The notes under the pieces were generated by a model. That model did no database searches, was not told where the DNA came from, and saw only the letters and a program-made list of their open reading frames with translations. From Paludibacterium purpuratum (GTDB lineage Bacteria > Pseudomonadota > Gammaproteobacteria > Burkholderiales > Chromobacteriaceae): a DNA stretch of 64,000 nt. This document shows, one piece after another, positions 32,898-42,664 of this stretch (the stretch's first letter is position 1; every line of letters starts with the position of its first letter). A program made the position numbers and the translations under genes. The stretch lies in contig NZ_SNZP01000006.1 in the NCBI RefSeq assembly GCF_004363805.1, positions 186,001 through 250,000 of the forward strand, given 5' to 3'.

Positions 32898-32920
32898 AAA
32901 ATGTATTCTAAATGCATCTT
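32898..32920 (+). promoter_or_regulatory. NsrR-like operator upstream of hmp
   Basis: A 23-bp palindrome whose right half is TAAATGCATCTT and left half AAAATGTATTC. It matches 19 of 22 defined positions of the E. coli NsrR consensus built on AAGATGCATTT and its complement. It lies 65 bp before the hmp start. NsrR is a nitric-oxide-sensing Fe-S repressor, so hmp should be induced by NO. A second, weaker copy precedes nnrS in this window. Confidence 0.8.
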
Positions 32921-32984
32921 AATTACCGGCCTTTGGCACCGCGAAAGCCACGGTAACAACAAATACTTTTATGGGAAAACTGCA

Positions 32985-34202
32985 ATGTTGGATGCCACCA
33001 CCTGTGCTTTGGTCAAAGCGACCGTGCCGGTTCTCAGAGAACACGGCGTCGCACTGACCAGCCATTTCTATCAACGAATGTTCCGGCACAACCCGGCGTT
33101 GAAACATATCTTCAACCAGAGCCACCAGCAGGCCGGCCAACAGCAGCAATCGCTGGCGCTGGCGGTACTGGGTTATGCCGAGAATATCGAAGACCCATCG
33201 GTGCTGGCGCCGGTGCTGACGCGCATCGCCAATAAGCACGCAAGCCTGGGCATTCGCGCCGAACACTATCCGATTGTCGGCCAACATCTGCTGGCCTCCA
33301 TCCGCGAAGTGCTCGGCGACGCCGCCAACGACGCCTTGATCGACGCCTGGGCCTCGGCGTATGGCCAACTGGCAGACATGCTGGTGGCCGAAGAAAACCG
33401 CTTGTATAGCGAAGCGGCATTGGCCGAGGGTGGCTGGAGCGGCTGGCGCCCATTCAAAGTGGAACGCAAGGCGGCGGAAAGCGAAGAAATCACTTCGTTT
33501 TACCTGCGCCCGGCCGACGAGGGCAAAGTGCCGCTATTCCGTCCCGGCCAATACATCAGCGTGAGTCACTTCATTAGCGACTTGAATTTGGCCCAGCCCC
33601 GGCAGTACAGCCTGTCCGACGCACCGAACGGCGAATACCTGCGCATCTCGGTCAAGCGTGAAGATGCCCATGAAAATACACCGGCAGGCCAGGTTTCCGG
33701 CTTATTGCATCGCCATCTGCAGGAAGGCGACATCATCAACGTCAGCCCGCCGTTCGGCGACTTCTTTCTGCATGAAGAGCGCCAGACGCCGGTGGTACTG
33801 ATCAGCGCCGGGGTGGGACAAACACCGATGCAATCCATGCTGCAGCATCTGGCCAACACCGCCAGTCGGCGCACCATCCGATTCCTGCACGCAGCACGGC
33901 ATGGCGGGGTTCACGCGATGAACGCGCACACCCGGCAACTGGCCGAGCAGCATGACAATCTGAAAGTGGCGGTTTATTACGAGACGCCGCGTCCGCAGGA
34001 TAGACCTGGCGTGGATTACGATCGCGCCGGCCGCATGGATCTAGCGCAACTGAACGCCGACATGCTGCCGGAAAACGGAGACTATTACCTGTGCGGCCCG
34101 GTGGCTTTCATGCTGGCTCAACGCGACAGCTTGCTGGCACGGGGCATTGATTGTGCCCGCATTCATTACGAAGTGTTCGGCTCGAATGCGATAGCCGGCT
34201 GA
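32985..34202 (+). CDS. hmp: Flavohaemoprotein, nitric oxide dioxygenase
   Basis: Oxidises NO to nitrate with O2 and NAD(P)H, protecting against nitrosative stress in the cytosol. The 405-residue protein has the N-terminal globin domain (SHFYQRMFRHNPALKHIFNQ with the distal Tyr and Gln, and NKHASLGI with the proximal His), then FAD-binding RQYSLSD and NAD-binding VLISAGVGQTPM and YYLCGPVAFM. The upstream frame begins at 32901, but the conserved MLDATTCALVKATVPVL at 32985 is the true start. NsrR-like site lies upstream. Confidence 0.95.
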   Translation: MLDATTCALVKATVPVLREHGVALTSHFYQRMFRHNPALKHIFNQSHQQAGQQQQSLALAVLGYAENIEDPSVLAPVLTRIANKHASLGIRAEHYPIVGQHLLASIREVLGDAANDALIDAWASAYGQLADMLVAEENRLYSEAALAEGGWSGWRPFKVERKAAESEEITSFYLRPADEGKVPLFRPGQYISVSHFISDLNLAQPRQYSLSDAPNGEYLRISVKREDAHENTPAGQVSGLLHRHLQEGDIINVSPPFGDFFLHEERQTPVVLISAGVGQTPMQSMLQHLANTASRRTIRFLHAARHGGVHAMNAHTRQLAEQHDNLKVAVYYETPRPQDRPGVDYDRAGRMDLAQLNADMLPENGDYYLCGPVAFMLAQRDSLLARGIDCARIHYEVFGSNAIAG

Positions 34203-34215
34203 TCCGGCGGATAAG

Positions 34216-34234
34216 CCCCCCGCTTGGCGGGGGG
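34216..34234 (+). terminator. GC hairpin after hmp
   Basis: CCCCCCGC (34216-34223) pairs with GCGGGGGG around TTG, 14 bp after the hmp stop. No U-tract follows, so termination may be weak. Confidence 0.45.
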
Positions 34235-34320
34235 ATGCGAACAAACCAATTAAATATCGTAAAGCATTATTCGGATGGGTATGATTGGCAATATTGGCTT
34301 TAACGCCAGCACTTCGACAC

Positions 34321-35418
34321 ATGAATAATCTGACCGCCTGGCTACACGGGTTCTTGCCGCCCGCCCTCAATGCGGGCCGGCGCGAGCGGGTCTATAGCTG
34401 TATTGGCGCCGGTTTGGGTTTGTTGCTGACCGAGTGGATCAGCCATCTGGCGCTAGGCGGTTTCAATCCGTGGTTCATTGCCCCGATGGGGGCTTCGGCG
34501 GTTTTGCTGTTTGCCGTGCCGTTCAGCCCTCTGGCACAGCCCTGGTCCATTCTGAGCGGCAACCTGGTTTCAGCCGCCATCGGCGTCGGTTGCGCACACT
34601 ACATCGCTTCCCCGGCATTGGCGACCAGCCTGGCCGTCGCGCTCGCCATTGCGGCCATGTTTCAATTGCGCTGTCTTCACCCGCCCGGCGGGGCGGTGGC
34701 GATGACGGCGGTGCTGGGCGGACCGGCCATCACCCGCCTGGGCTACCATTTCATCTTGTTTCCAGTCGCCGTCAACTCCGCCGTCCTGCTGGGTATGGCG
34801 CTGCTATTCAACAACCTGCTGCACCGTCGCTACCCTCATCTTCCGCATGCCCATCCGAACGCGCATCACACGGCCGACCCCATGCCAAGCGAGCGCAACG
34901 GGATCAGTCGGCAAGACCTGGAACAATCGCTGGCGAACTTCGGCGAAGAGCTGGACATCAGCGAAGAGGATCTGCTCAGTATCATTGCCGATGCGGAGAA
35001 ACGGGCACAGCAGCGGCACTTCGCCGGCATCCGTTGCGAGGACATCATGTCGCGCGATGTGATCCGGGTCGATTTGCACGCACCGCTGCAGGAGGCGTGG
35101 GACAAGCTGTCTTATCACAAGGTCAAGGCATTGCCGGTGACCGATCCGACACGGCAAGTGGTCGGCATGATCACGCTGCACGATTTTTTCCTGACCGAAT
35201 CCGCCCGACGATCCGGTGCGCCGGCATGGCGGCAACAGGCGGTTGCCGACGTGATGACCCGTCACGTGCAATGTGTCGCTGCACACCAGCCGATTTCCGA
35301 TCTGGCCTCGGTCTTCTCCGATGGCGGGTTGCACCATATGCCAGTCGTCGACGCCGACAGGCAACTGGTCGGTATGATTACGCAATCCGACCTGATTGCC
35401 GCATTGTTCAAGTCTTGA
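34321..35418 (+). CDS. HPP-family membrane protein with two CBS domains
   Basis: Integral membrane protein with a regulatory tail. The N-terminal half has four hydrophobic segments and the HPP motif FQLRCLHPPGGAVAMTAVLGG (residues about 120-140). After a His-rich linker and a helical segment come two CBS domains (EDIMSRDVIRVDLHAPLQ; ADVMTRHVQCVAAHQPI), which usually bind adenine nucleotides. The plant relative NITR2 moves nitrite, which would suit the neighbouring NO-detoxifying hmp, but transport here is unproven. The frame extends to a TTG at 34285; ATG 34321 (MNNLTAWL) is preferred. Confidence 0.8.
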   Translation: MNNLTAWLHGFLPPALNAGRRERVYSCIGAGLGLLLTEWISHLALGGFNPWFIAPMGASAVLLFAVPFSPLAQPWSILSGNLVSAAIGVGCAHYIASPALATSLAVALAIAAMFQLRCLHPPGGAVAMTAVLGGPAITRLGYHFILFPVAVNSAVLLGMALLFNNLLHRRYPHLPHAHPNAHHTADPMPSERNGISRQDLEQSLANFGEELDISEEDLLSIIADAEKRAQQRHFAGIRCEDIMSRDVIRVDLHAPLQEAWDKLSYHKVKALPVTDPTRQVVGMITLHDFFLTESARRSGAPAWRQQAVADVMTRHVQCVAAHQPISDLASVFSDGGLHHMPVVDADRQLVGMITQSDLIAALFKS

Positions 35419-35688
35419 GCTCACCTGCCCGCCCGTTCAAAACTCAGTAAAATTACTTAATTTTCAATACCTTACAATCACAAATCTTCCATTGACTAGC
35501 CGTCGATATCTACTATAGATATTTGTATTAATAATTTATTCATTTAAATTATTTAAAAGAAATCCAACGGCTAGCCCTCCGCCGCTTTCAAGCAAGTGGT
35601 TCGCCCTAGGCACGCGCCGCCAAGGAAAATTGCATATCCGCTTTAATGGCACCACCCCCGGTGCGACTTAAGCCAGATAGGAGGAACC
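35419..35688. promoter_or_regulatory. AT-rich control region before the O-methyltransferase
   Basis: A 270-bp gap with no gene. An AT-rich core is bracketed by inverted arms CTAGCCGT (35496-35503) and ACGGCTAG (35567-35574). A strong AGGAGG lies four bases before the methyltransferase ATG. It probably contains the promoter and a regulator site of the synthetase operon. Confidence 0.4.
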
Positions 35689-36771
35689 ATGGCTATTCAC
35701 AATGTTCAGCCCCCCTCGCCTGCCGTCCCCGCGGCAAAACCGGATGAAAATACCGAGGCGGAAGCGCAGCAGGCCATGCGGCGGTTGGTGACCGGGGCGT
35801 GGGTATCGCAGGCGATCGTCGTGGCGGCGGAGTTGAGCATTGCCGACCATCTCGCCGACGGCGAACGCTCGGTCAACGATCTTGCCGTGGCGAGCGGGGC
35901 GAATCCCGATGCGCTGTACCGACTGCTACGCGCCCTGACCTGCGTCGGCCTGTTCCAGGAAGGACATGCCGGGCGCACTTTCCGCAATACCGCACTGAGC
36001 GAAACGCTACGGAGCGAGCGACCGGGATCGTTGCGTAGCCTGGTGCGCCAGATGGGCATAGAAATACTCTGGCAGTCGTGGGGCAATACGCTCTATAGCG
36101 TCAGGACAGGGCAAAGCGCATTCCATCGCCTGGCAGGTCAAACCTTATTCGACTATATCGGCACCCATCCGGAAGCGGCCGAGATCGTCAACGACGCAAT
36201 GGCGAGCCTGAGCGAGCAGGAGGCGCCGACGGTGGTCGACGCCTACGACTTCTCCGCTGCGGCAACCATCGTCGACGTCGGGGGCGGACACGGTCTATTA
36301 CTGGCCGAGATTCTGGCCGCCACCCCGAAAGCCCGGGGCATATTGCTCGAATTGCCACATGCCGCGGAAGGTGCGCTTCGGTTGTTTGCCGAGCGCGACC
36401 TGAGCTCGCGCGTCGACGTCATCGTCGGCAACGCTCTGGAGGCGGTTCCAACCGGCGGCGATATTTACCTGATGAAACACATCGTCCATGACTGGGACGA
36501 TGCGCACGCCATCCGCTTTGTGTCCAACTGCGCCGCGGCCATGCCCGCGGACGGCAAGCTCCTGCTGATCGAGATGGTGCTTCCGCCCCCCAACCAGCCT
36601 CATTTTGCCAAGCTGCTCGACCTGCATATGTTGGTCAACTATCCAGGCGGACGCGAACGCACCATCGAAGAATTCAAACGGCTTTATGAAGCCGCGGGTC
36701 TGCAATTGACCCGCATCAACCCCACTTCGGGGACCACCTGCGTGATCGAGGGGACAAAATTTAAAACCTGA
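35689..36771 (+). CDS. SAM-dependent O-methyltransferase
   Basis: Methylates a hydroxyl group of a phenolic or enolic small molecule. The 360-residue protein has an N-terminal dimerisation winged helix (LVTGAWVSQAIVVAAELSIADHL, DALYRLLRALTCVGLF) and the catalytic domain with SAM motif IVDVGGGHGLLLAEIL and the MKHIVHDWDDAHAIRF block carrying the catalytic His. This is the hydroxyindole/plant-type O-methyltransferase family common in aromatic polyketide and phenolic pathways. It is 72 bp upstream of the A-T-TE synthetase, in the same direction. I infer it methylates that enzyme's furanone or quinone product. Confidence 0.88.
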   Translation: MAIHNVQPPSPAVPAAKPDENTEAEAQQAMRRLVTGAWVSQAIVVAAELSIADHLADGERSVNDLAVASGANPDALYRLLRALTCVGLFQEGHAGRTFRNTALSETLRSERPGSLRSLVRQMGIEILWQSWGNTLYSVRTGQSAFHRLAGQTLFDYIGTHPEAAEIVNDAMASLSEQEAPTVVDAYDFSAAATIVDVGGGHGLLLAEILAATPKARGILLELPHAAEGALRLFAERDLSSRVDVIVGNALEAVPTGGDIYLMKHIVHDWDDAHAIRFVSNCAAAMPADGKLLLIEMVLPPPNQPHFAKLLDLHMLVNYPGGRERTIEEFKRLYEAAGLQLTRINPTSGTTCVIEGTKFKT

Positions 36772-36843
36772 CTTGGCCTTTGCGGGCTTGGCCGGACGCC
36801 AACGGCCAGCCTGCATCGGCCAGATTATCTTGAGGTGTACAGC

Positions 36844-39636
36844 ATGAATATCGAGCTCGCACAACCCCCGCAAACCGCCCGTCAAACGACGCAAGTGAGC
36901 GATAAACGGGAGTGTCTCGGAGACCTACTGCTTCACGCGGCCGCGTGTCAGCCGACGCACGGCCTCCGGTTTGTTCCCGACCTACAAATCCATCGTCGCG
37001 TGGAGATGCCGTACCCGGCACTGCTGAAATACGCCCAGCAGATGTTGGCCGGCCTGCAGGCGCAGGGTCTGAAGCCTGGCGACAAAATCGCCTTGTTGCT
37101 CGAACAGTCGGGAGACTTCATCCCGGCTTTCTGGGCTTGCATCCTGGGCGGGTATATTCCTTGCCCGCTGGTGCAGATCAAAAACGACCCCGACCGTTGG
37201 GAAAAATACTTGAACCACGTCGATCAGTTGCTCGGCCACCCGGCGCTCATTATCAAAACGCCAAGCGACTTGCAGACGCATGGCTTGAGCGTCATCGCAG
37301 TGGATGGCTTGCGCCAGGCCAACCAAATGGGGGTCGTCCAACGCGTCGCAGCTCACCGGCCGGCCGTCTTCGTCCTTACCTCCGGCTCGACCGGCAACGC
37401 CAAGGCGGTCGTCCTCAGCCATGCCAATCTATTGGCCAGCCTGGCGGGCAAGACAGATCGGCTGCAACTGACCCCTGCCGACATCAGCTGTAACTGGATC
37501 TCGTTCGACCATGTCGCGGCGCTGATCGAAGGATTGCTTCTGCCCACGTATGCCGGCATGACCCAAGTCCATGTCGGCGCCGAGAATATTCTCGCCGATC
37601 CGCTGTCGTTCCTACAGCTGCTGCAGACACATCGCGCCACCCTGAGTTTCACCCCCAACTTCCTGTTCGGCGAAATCAATGCGGCGCTCGACCGCGTCAA
37701 GGCGCCGGCTCCGCGATTCGACCTCTCGCGCCTGCGCCGCATCATTTCCGGCGGCGAGGCGGTGGTGGTGCAAACCGCCTGCCACTTCCTCCTGCAGCTC
37801 GAAGCACACGGCCTTGCCGCGTCGGTGATCACGCCGGGCTTCGGCATGACGGAGACCTGCGCCGGTTCGATTTTTTCGCATGAATTCCCCGGCGGCGATA
37901 TCGGCAGCGAATTCGCCGCGCTCGGCAAGCCGATCCAAGGGATGGAGATGCGTGTCGTCGATGAGGCCGATCACCCTCTGGCGGAAGGCGAAGCGGGCGA
38001 CCTGCAGGTTCGGGGACCGATGGTGTTCGGCGGATATTTCAACAACCCCGAGGCCACCCAGGCCGCCTTTACCGCCGACGGCTGGTTCCGCACCGGCGAC
38101 ATCGGTCGCATCCAGCACGGACGCTTGCACCTCGTCGGCCGCAGCAAGGACAGCATCATCGTCAATGGCGCCAATTACTTCAGCCAAGAGCTGGAAATCG
38201 CCATCGGCCAACTCAATGGTGTCGAGAAGCTGTTCGTGGCCGCCTTCCCGACACGTCAGCATGGCGCCGACACCGAACAGCTGGTGGTGACTTTCTCGCC
38301 GACTTTCCCGGTTCAGGACGAAGCGCGGCTCCACCAGTTGATGATCGCCATCCGCAACACCACGCTGCTGCTATGGGGATTCCGCCCCTGCCTGGTTCTG
38401 CCGCTGCCGCGAGAGGCGTTCCCCAAGACCAGCCTGGGCAAAATCCAGCGCGCCTTACTGCGCCGGCGCCTGGAGGACGGATCGCTGGCCGAATACGTCA
38501 ACAGCACCAAAGAAATGACTGTGCGCCAATGCGGCGAATGGGTTCCCGTCGCTGGCGACACCGAACGCGCCATCGCGGAGATCTATGGTCGGATGTTCGA
38601 CACCCCGCCCGACGCGATCGGCGCCACGACCAGTTTCTTCGATATGGGCGGCACATCGCTCGACATATTGAAACTGAAGCAAGGTATCGAACGCCGCTTT
38701 ACCGGTGTCAGCCTGCCCATTCTCGCCATTTTGACCCATCCGACCGTCCGCGCGCTGGCCGCATGCGTCATAGCCGGCGGTGCGCCGAACATCGCCGAAT
38801 ACGATCCGATCGTTGCGCTGCAGACCAGCGGCGACAAAACACCGCTGTTTTGCGTGCACCCAGGCGTCGGCGAAGTGTTGGTGTTTGTCAGCCTGGCGCA
38901 ATACTTTGTCAACGAACGGCCGTTCTATGCTTTGCGCGCGCGCGGCTTCAACGAGGGGGAGAGCTACTTCACCGATTTTGACGAGATGGTTTCGACCTAT
39001 GTCGCGGCGATCCGGGCGCGCCAGCCTCACGGCCCCTACGCCATTGCCGGCTACTCATACGGCGGCGCCGTCGCCTTCGAGATCGCCAAAGTGCTCGAAG
39101 CCGCGGGAGAACGCGTCGATTTTGTCGGCATCTTCAACCTACCGCCGCATATCAAGCATCGGATGAGCGAATTCGACCCGGTCAGAGGCGCCGTCCATCT
39201 GGCATTCTTCCTGTCGCTCATCGACAGAAAGCAGGCCGACGAATTGCCGGACAAACTACGCGCGGGTCTGCCCGAACAAGACTTCCGCGCCTGGCTGATC
39301 CGTAACGCGCCCGCAGAGCGCCTGGCGGAATTGGATCTCGATCTGGAAAAATTCACCGCCTGGTCCAAGCTCGCCCACTCGCTGACTTCGATGGGCAGCC
39401 ACTATGAACCGTCCGGTTCGGTCGCGGCGCTCAGCGTTTTCTATGCCAACCCGCTATACGGCACCAAGGATAGCTGGCTGAACAACGAACTCATGCGTTG
39501 GGACGACTTCTCTCGCGACAGCAATCGTTATATCGAAGTCGCGGGCGAGCACAACACGATGCTGGGTTCACAGCATGTCGCCAGCTTCCAGACCGCGCTC
39601 AGAGCGGAACTCGCGCGCGCGCTGCATGATGGCTGA
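36844..39636 (+). CDS. A-T-TE synthetase, atromentin/ralfuranone-synthetase type
   Basis: Single-module NRPS-like enzyme of 930 residues. The adenylation domain (about 40-560) has TSGSTGNAKAVVLSH, GFGMTETCAG, GDLQVRGPMV and TGDIGRIQHGRL. Its A4 region NWISFDHVAALIEGLLL and TQVHVGAENILADPLSFLQ resemble arylpyruvate-activating fungal and Ralstonia synthetases more than amino-acid A domains. The carrier domain has the phosphopantetheine Ser in DMGGTSLDIL, and the thioesterase has GYSYGGAVAFE with a C-terminal HNTML His. No condensation domain is present. Such enzymes dimerise aryl-pyruvates to quinones or furanones. ATG 36844 has GAGG eight bases upstream. Needs a phosphopantetheinyl transferase elsewhere. 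Confidence 0.88.
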   Translation: MNIELAQPPQTARQTTQVSDKRECLGDLLLHAAACQPTHGLRFVPDLQIHRRVEMPYPALLKYAQQMLAGLQAQGLKPGDKIALLLEQSGDFIPAFWACILGGYIPCPLVQIKNDPDRWEKYLNHVDQLLGHPALIIKTPSDLQTHGLSVIAVDGLRQANQMGVVQRVAAHRPAVFVLTSGSTGNAKAVVLSHANLLASLAGKTDRLQLTPADISCNWISFDHVAALIEGLLLPTYAGMTQVHVGAENILADPLSFLQLLQTHRATLSFTPNFLFGEINAALDRVKAPAPRFDLSRLRRIISGGEAVVVQTACHFLLQLEAHGLAASVITPGFGMTETCAGSIFSHEFPGGDIGSEFAALGKPIQGMEMRVVDEADHPLAEGEAGDLQVRGPMVFGGYFNNPEATQAAFTADGWFRTGDIGRIQHGRLHLVGRSKDSIIVNGANYFSQELEIAIGQLNGVEKLFVAAFPTRQHGADTEQLVVTFSPTFPVQDEARLHQLMIAIRNTTLLLWGFRPCLVLPLPREAFPKTSLGKIQRALLRRRLEDGSLAEYVNSTKEMTVRQCGEWVPVAGDTERAIAEIYGRMFDTPPDAIGATTSFFDMGGTSLDILKLKQGIERRFTGVSLPILAILTHPTVRALAACVIAGGAPNIAEYDPIVALQTSGDKTPLFCVHPGVGEVLVFVSLAQYFVNERPFYALRARGFNEGESYFTDFDEMVSTYVAAIRARQPHGPYAIAGYSYGGAVAFEIAKVLEAAGERVDFVGIFNLPPHIKHRMSEFDPVRGAVHLAFFLSLIDRKQADELPDKLRAGLPEQDFRAWLIRNAPAERLAELDLDLEKFTAWSKLAHSLTSMGSHYEPSGSVAALSVFYANPLYGTKDSWLNNELMRWDDFSRDSNRYIEVAGEHNTMLGSQHVASFQTALRAELARALHDG

Positions 39637-39700
39637 GGGCCGATGGCCGGGCTCGCGATCCAGCACTCGCCGGATCGCGGGCAAGGGCCGGTTCGCCCGC

Positions 39701-40912
39701 TTAGGCCATCAATTGTTCGAACGCCTTGAGCCGAGCGTGATCCAGCCCATGTTCGATCGCGCCGAGCAACACCGCATCGGTGCCGGTGGCGGACACGGCG
39801 AATTCGGGCGGCGCGATCGGCAGAAAATCGGTCAGGTGTTGGCGAATGGCCGGCAGCAGCAATGCACTGTTGCGACCGATGCCGCCACCTAGCACCACCA
39901 GCGCCGGGTCGAGGATGGGAACGATGGCTTTGAGCGCCCAAGCGATTTGGCGCGCTTCTTCGCCAACGCATTCGATGGCGCGGGCGTCCCCGGCTGCCGC
40001 GGCGGCAAACACCGCTTCGGCACTGGGTACCGCCAAACCCAGATGATGTGCATGCGCAACGATGGCACGCGCGTCGGCGCAGGTTTCGTACAAGCCGCGA
40101 TGCGACGTGCCGGCCGCTGGCTGAGCAGTCGAATTCGGCGACGGCGGCAGCATGGCGATTTCGCCGGCGAAACCGCCCGCGCCACGATATAGCTTGCCTT
40201 CGGCCACGATGCCCAGGCCCACGCCGGTGCCGATGGACATGAAAACGAAGTTCTCCACCTCGCGGCCGACGCCGCATTTCTGCTCGCCCAACGTGGCCAG
40301 ATTGATGTCGTTGTCGATGATCAGATCGGCGCCGAGCACTTGCTGCAGCTGCGTCAGCAAGTCTTCGCTTTCCCAGCCCGGCAGGTTGCCGGCCAGCCTC
40401 AGACAGCCCTTTTTCGCATCCAGCACGCCGGGCGAACCGATCACCTTGGTCAACACATCCGTCGGCGCGACACCATGCTCGGCCAACATGGCCGAAACCA
40501 TGTCGGCCAACAATGCGATCAGGTCGGCGGTATGCGTCGGCGTGCGCCGATCCTGGCGCACCGCCACGCTCCCGGTGAGATCGGCCAGTGCCCCACGCGT
40601 CCACTCGGCGCCCATATCGAACGCCACCACGAAACCGGCTTCGGCGCGCGGCGCGTACAGGCGCGGCGAGCGGCCGGCACTGCCGACGCGCACACCGCTT
40701 TGCGTCACCAAGCCCAGTCGCTCCAGATTATTCAAGGCGGCGGAGGTGGTGACTTTGGACAAACCGGTGCTTTGCGCCAACTGCGGGCTAGAGGCCGGTG
40801 TCAGCGCCAGTAAATGCTGGTAGATGGCCCATTCGTTGCCTTGGCGCACGAAAACCGGACCGCGGGTGACCGGCGCCGTCAGCCGGCCTGCATGATTGGT
40901 TTTTACTTTCAT
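39701..40912 (-). CDS. ROK-family transcriptional regulator (NagC/XylR type)
   Basis: Sugar-responsive repressor. The N-terminal winged helix (GNEWAIYQHLLALTPASSPQLAQSTGLSKVTTSAALNNLE) precedes a ROK sugar-binding domain with FVFMSIGTGVGLGIVAEGK and GGFAGEIAMLP; the kinase-type zinc cysteines are missing. ATG 40912 (MKVKTNH) is preferred to the longer frame from 40936. Divergent from the APC transporter and ROK kinase genes, which it probably controls. Converges with the synthetase gene without a recognisable shared terminator. Confidence 0.87.
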   Translation of the reverse strand: MKVKTNHAGRLTAPVTRGPVFVRQGNEWAIYQHLLALTPASSPQLAQSTGLSKVTTSAALNNLERLGLVTQSGVRVGSAGRSPRLYAPRAEAGFVVAFDMGAEWTRGALADLTGSVAVRQDRRTPTHTADLIALLADMVSAMLAEHGVAPTDVLTKVIGSPGVLDAKKGCLRLAGNLPGWESEDLLTQLQQVLGADLIIDNDINLATLGEQKCGVGREVENFVFMSIGTGVGLGIVAEGKLYRGAGGFAGEIAMLPPSPNSTAQPAAGTSHRGLYETCADARAIVAHAHHLGLAVPSAEAVFAAAAAGDARAIECVGEEARQIAWALKAIVPILDPALVVLGGGIGRNSALLLPAIRQHLTDFLPIAPPEFAVSATGTDAVLLGAIEHGLDHARLKAFEQLMA

Positions 40913-41187
40913 GGCATCTTCATTAAGTTCGCGCAAATCCTAACAACGGCACTTCCTAAGAGCAAGCGTTATGCACTTGAGGGCGCGGCCATCATTATGC
41001 ATTTGTAATTTTTTGCGGCGCTGCGGCAATTTGCACCAGCGCAACAGCATGACCAAAGCCATCGTTGCATTAGTAAGGAAACCTTCCTATCATTCATCGC
41101 ATCGGCGTCGCAAGGTACCTGTTCGACGTTCGAGGACGGTAGTCTCTTTCAATGAAATCAACGCTTTCAAGTTACAGGGAGAAAACG
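40913..41187. promoter_or_regulatory. Divergent region between ROK regulator and transporter
   Basis: A 275-bp gap with no gene of its own, holding two TATGCA elements (near 40968 and 40996) and a good Shine-Dalgarno (GGGAGA) before the transporter start at 41188. Presumably contains divergent promoters and the ROK operator; no palindrome stood out enough to name. Confidence 0.3.
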
Positions 41188-42636
41188 ATGACCAACACTA
41201 CGTCCGCCGGTCTTGCCTCATCCGAGGCGGGAGCGGGCAGTCCCCCGCCCGAGGCGAAACCGCATTTCCATCGATCCATCGGTCTGTTCCCGGCTGTCGC
41301 CATCAATATGATCCAGATGTGCGGCATCGGCCCGTTCATCACCATCCCCACCATTGTCGCCGTCGCGAATGGCCCGCTGGCCGTGGTCGGTTGGATCGTC
41401 GGCGCGCTGCTGTCGATGGCGGACGGGCTGGTGTGGGCCGAACTGGGCGCCGCCATGCCGGGCGCCGGCGGCACTTATCTGTATTTCCGCGAGGCATTCC
41501 AATATCGCACCGGGCGACTGATGCCGTTCCTGTTCGTCTGGACGGCGATGCTGACCATTCCGCTCACCATGAGCACGGGCATCATCGGCTTCGTGCAGTA
41601 TCTCAACTTCTTCTGGCCCAACCTGACGCCGACCCAGGGCCATCTCATCGGCCTGGTGCTCACCGGCATCGTGCTGTTGGCGCTCTACCGCCGTATCGAG
41701 TCGATCCGCACGCTCAGCACCGCCATGTGGGTCATCCTGATTCTGGCGCTCGGTCTGACCACCGCGGCGGCTTATAGCGACTTCCACCTCAGCCTGGCCA
41801 CCGCCATCCCGCCCGGCGCGACACAAGCCTCCAAGTTCTTCACCGGCCTGGGCGCCGGCCTGATCATCGCCATCTACGACTACGCCGGTTACAACACCAC
41901 GGCTTACATGGGCGACGAACTCAAGAACCCGGGACGCGTGATGCCGCGTTCGATCATCATTTCCATCATCGCCGTCATGTGCTTCTATCTGGCGATGAAC
42001 ATCGGCGTCATCGGCACGGTGCCATGGCAGACCGTGGCCAAGTCGCAATCGGTGGCCTCCTTGGTGATCGAGCAGAACTGGGGCCATACCGCGGCGGCGA
42101 TCATCACCATCCTGATTCTGGTGGCCGCTTTCGCCTCGGTGTTCGCCGGCCTGCTCGGCGGTTCGCGGGTGCCGTTCTACGCCGCACGCGACGGGGTATT
42201 CCTGTCCGCCTTCGGCAAGCTGCATCCGAAGCACGCCTTCCCGCATATCGCCTTGCTGGCGATGACGGCGGTCATGGCGGTCGGCACGTTCTTCGACCTG
42301 AGCACCGTGATCAATATGCTGGTGGCCGTCACGGTGATCCTGCAATCGATCGGCCAAGTCTTCGCACTGGTCGTGCTGCGCCGCCGTCAGCCGCAACTGC
42401 ATCGGCCGTACAAGCAATGGCTGTATCCGATTCCCTGTCTGGTGGCGTTGCTTGGCTGGGTGTTCGTGTTCTACATGGCCGACACCGAGTCGCAGGCGTT
42501 ATCCGCGGCATGGATCGGGCTGGGTCTGATCGCCTTCCTGCTCTGGGCGCGCGCCACCCGTTCCTGGCCGTTCGGTCCGCGCACGGTGGACGAGGTGTAT
42601 CTCGAACGCCAGCGCCAAGAAGGCACCCCATCTTGA
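41188..42636 (+). CDS. APC-superfamily permease (amino acid/polyamine transporter)
   Basis: Inner-membrane secondary transporter of about 12 helices, 482 residues. It opens with AINMIQMCGIGPFITIP (the family's GxGIF-like loop) and has SMADGLVWAELGAAMPGAGGTYLYF, AIYDYAGYNTTAYMGDELKNPGR and GGSRVPFYAARDG. The ATG at 41188 has GGGAGA upstream; the frame extends to 41152 without a good site. Sandwiched between a ROK regulator and a ROK kinase, an unusual partner for this family, which suggests an amino-sugar or amino-acid-linked substrate. Substrate unknown. Confidence 0.85.
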   Translation: MTNTTSAGLASSEAGAGSPPPEAKPHFHRSIGLFPAVAINMIQMCGIGPFITIPTIVAVANGPLAVVGWIVGALLSMADGLVWAELGAAMPGAGGTYLYFREAFQYRTGRLMPFLFVWTAMLTIPLTMSTGIIGFVQYLNFFWPNLTPTQGHLIGLVLTGIVLLALYRRIESIRTLSTAMWVILILALGLTTAAAYSDFHLSLATAIPPGATQASKFFTGLGAGLIIAIYDYAGYNTTAYMGDELKNPGRVMPRSIIISIIAVMCFYLAMNIGVIGTVPWQTVAKSQSVASLVIEQNWGHTAAAIITILILVAAFASVFAGLLGGSRVPFYAARDGVFLSAFGKLHPKHAFPHIALLAMTAVMAVGTFFDLSTVINMLVAVTVILQSIGQVFALVVLRRRQPQLHRPYKQWLYPIPCLVALLGWVFVFYMADTESQALSAAWIGLGLIAFLLWARATRSWPFGPRTVDEVYLERQRQEGTPS

Positions 42637-42664
42637 AACACGCCGACTAGGCAAGGAACCGCTC

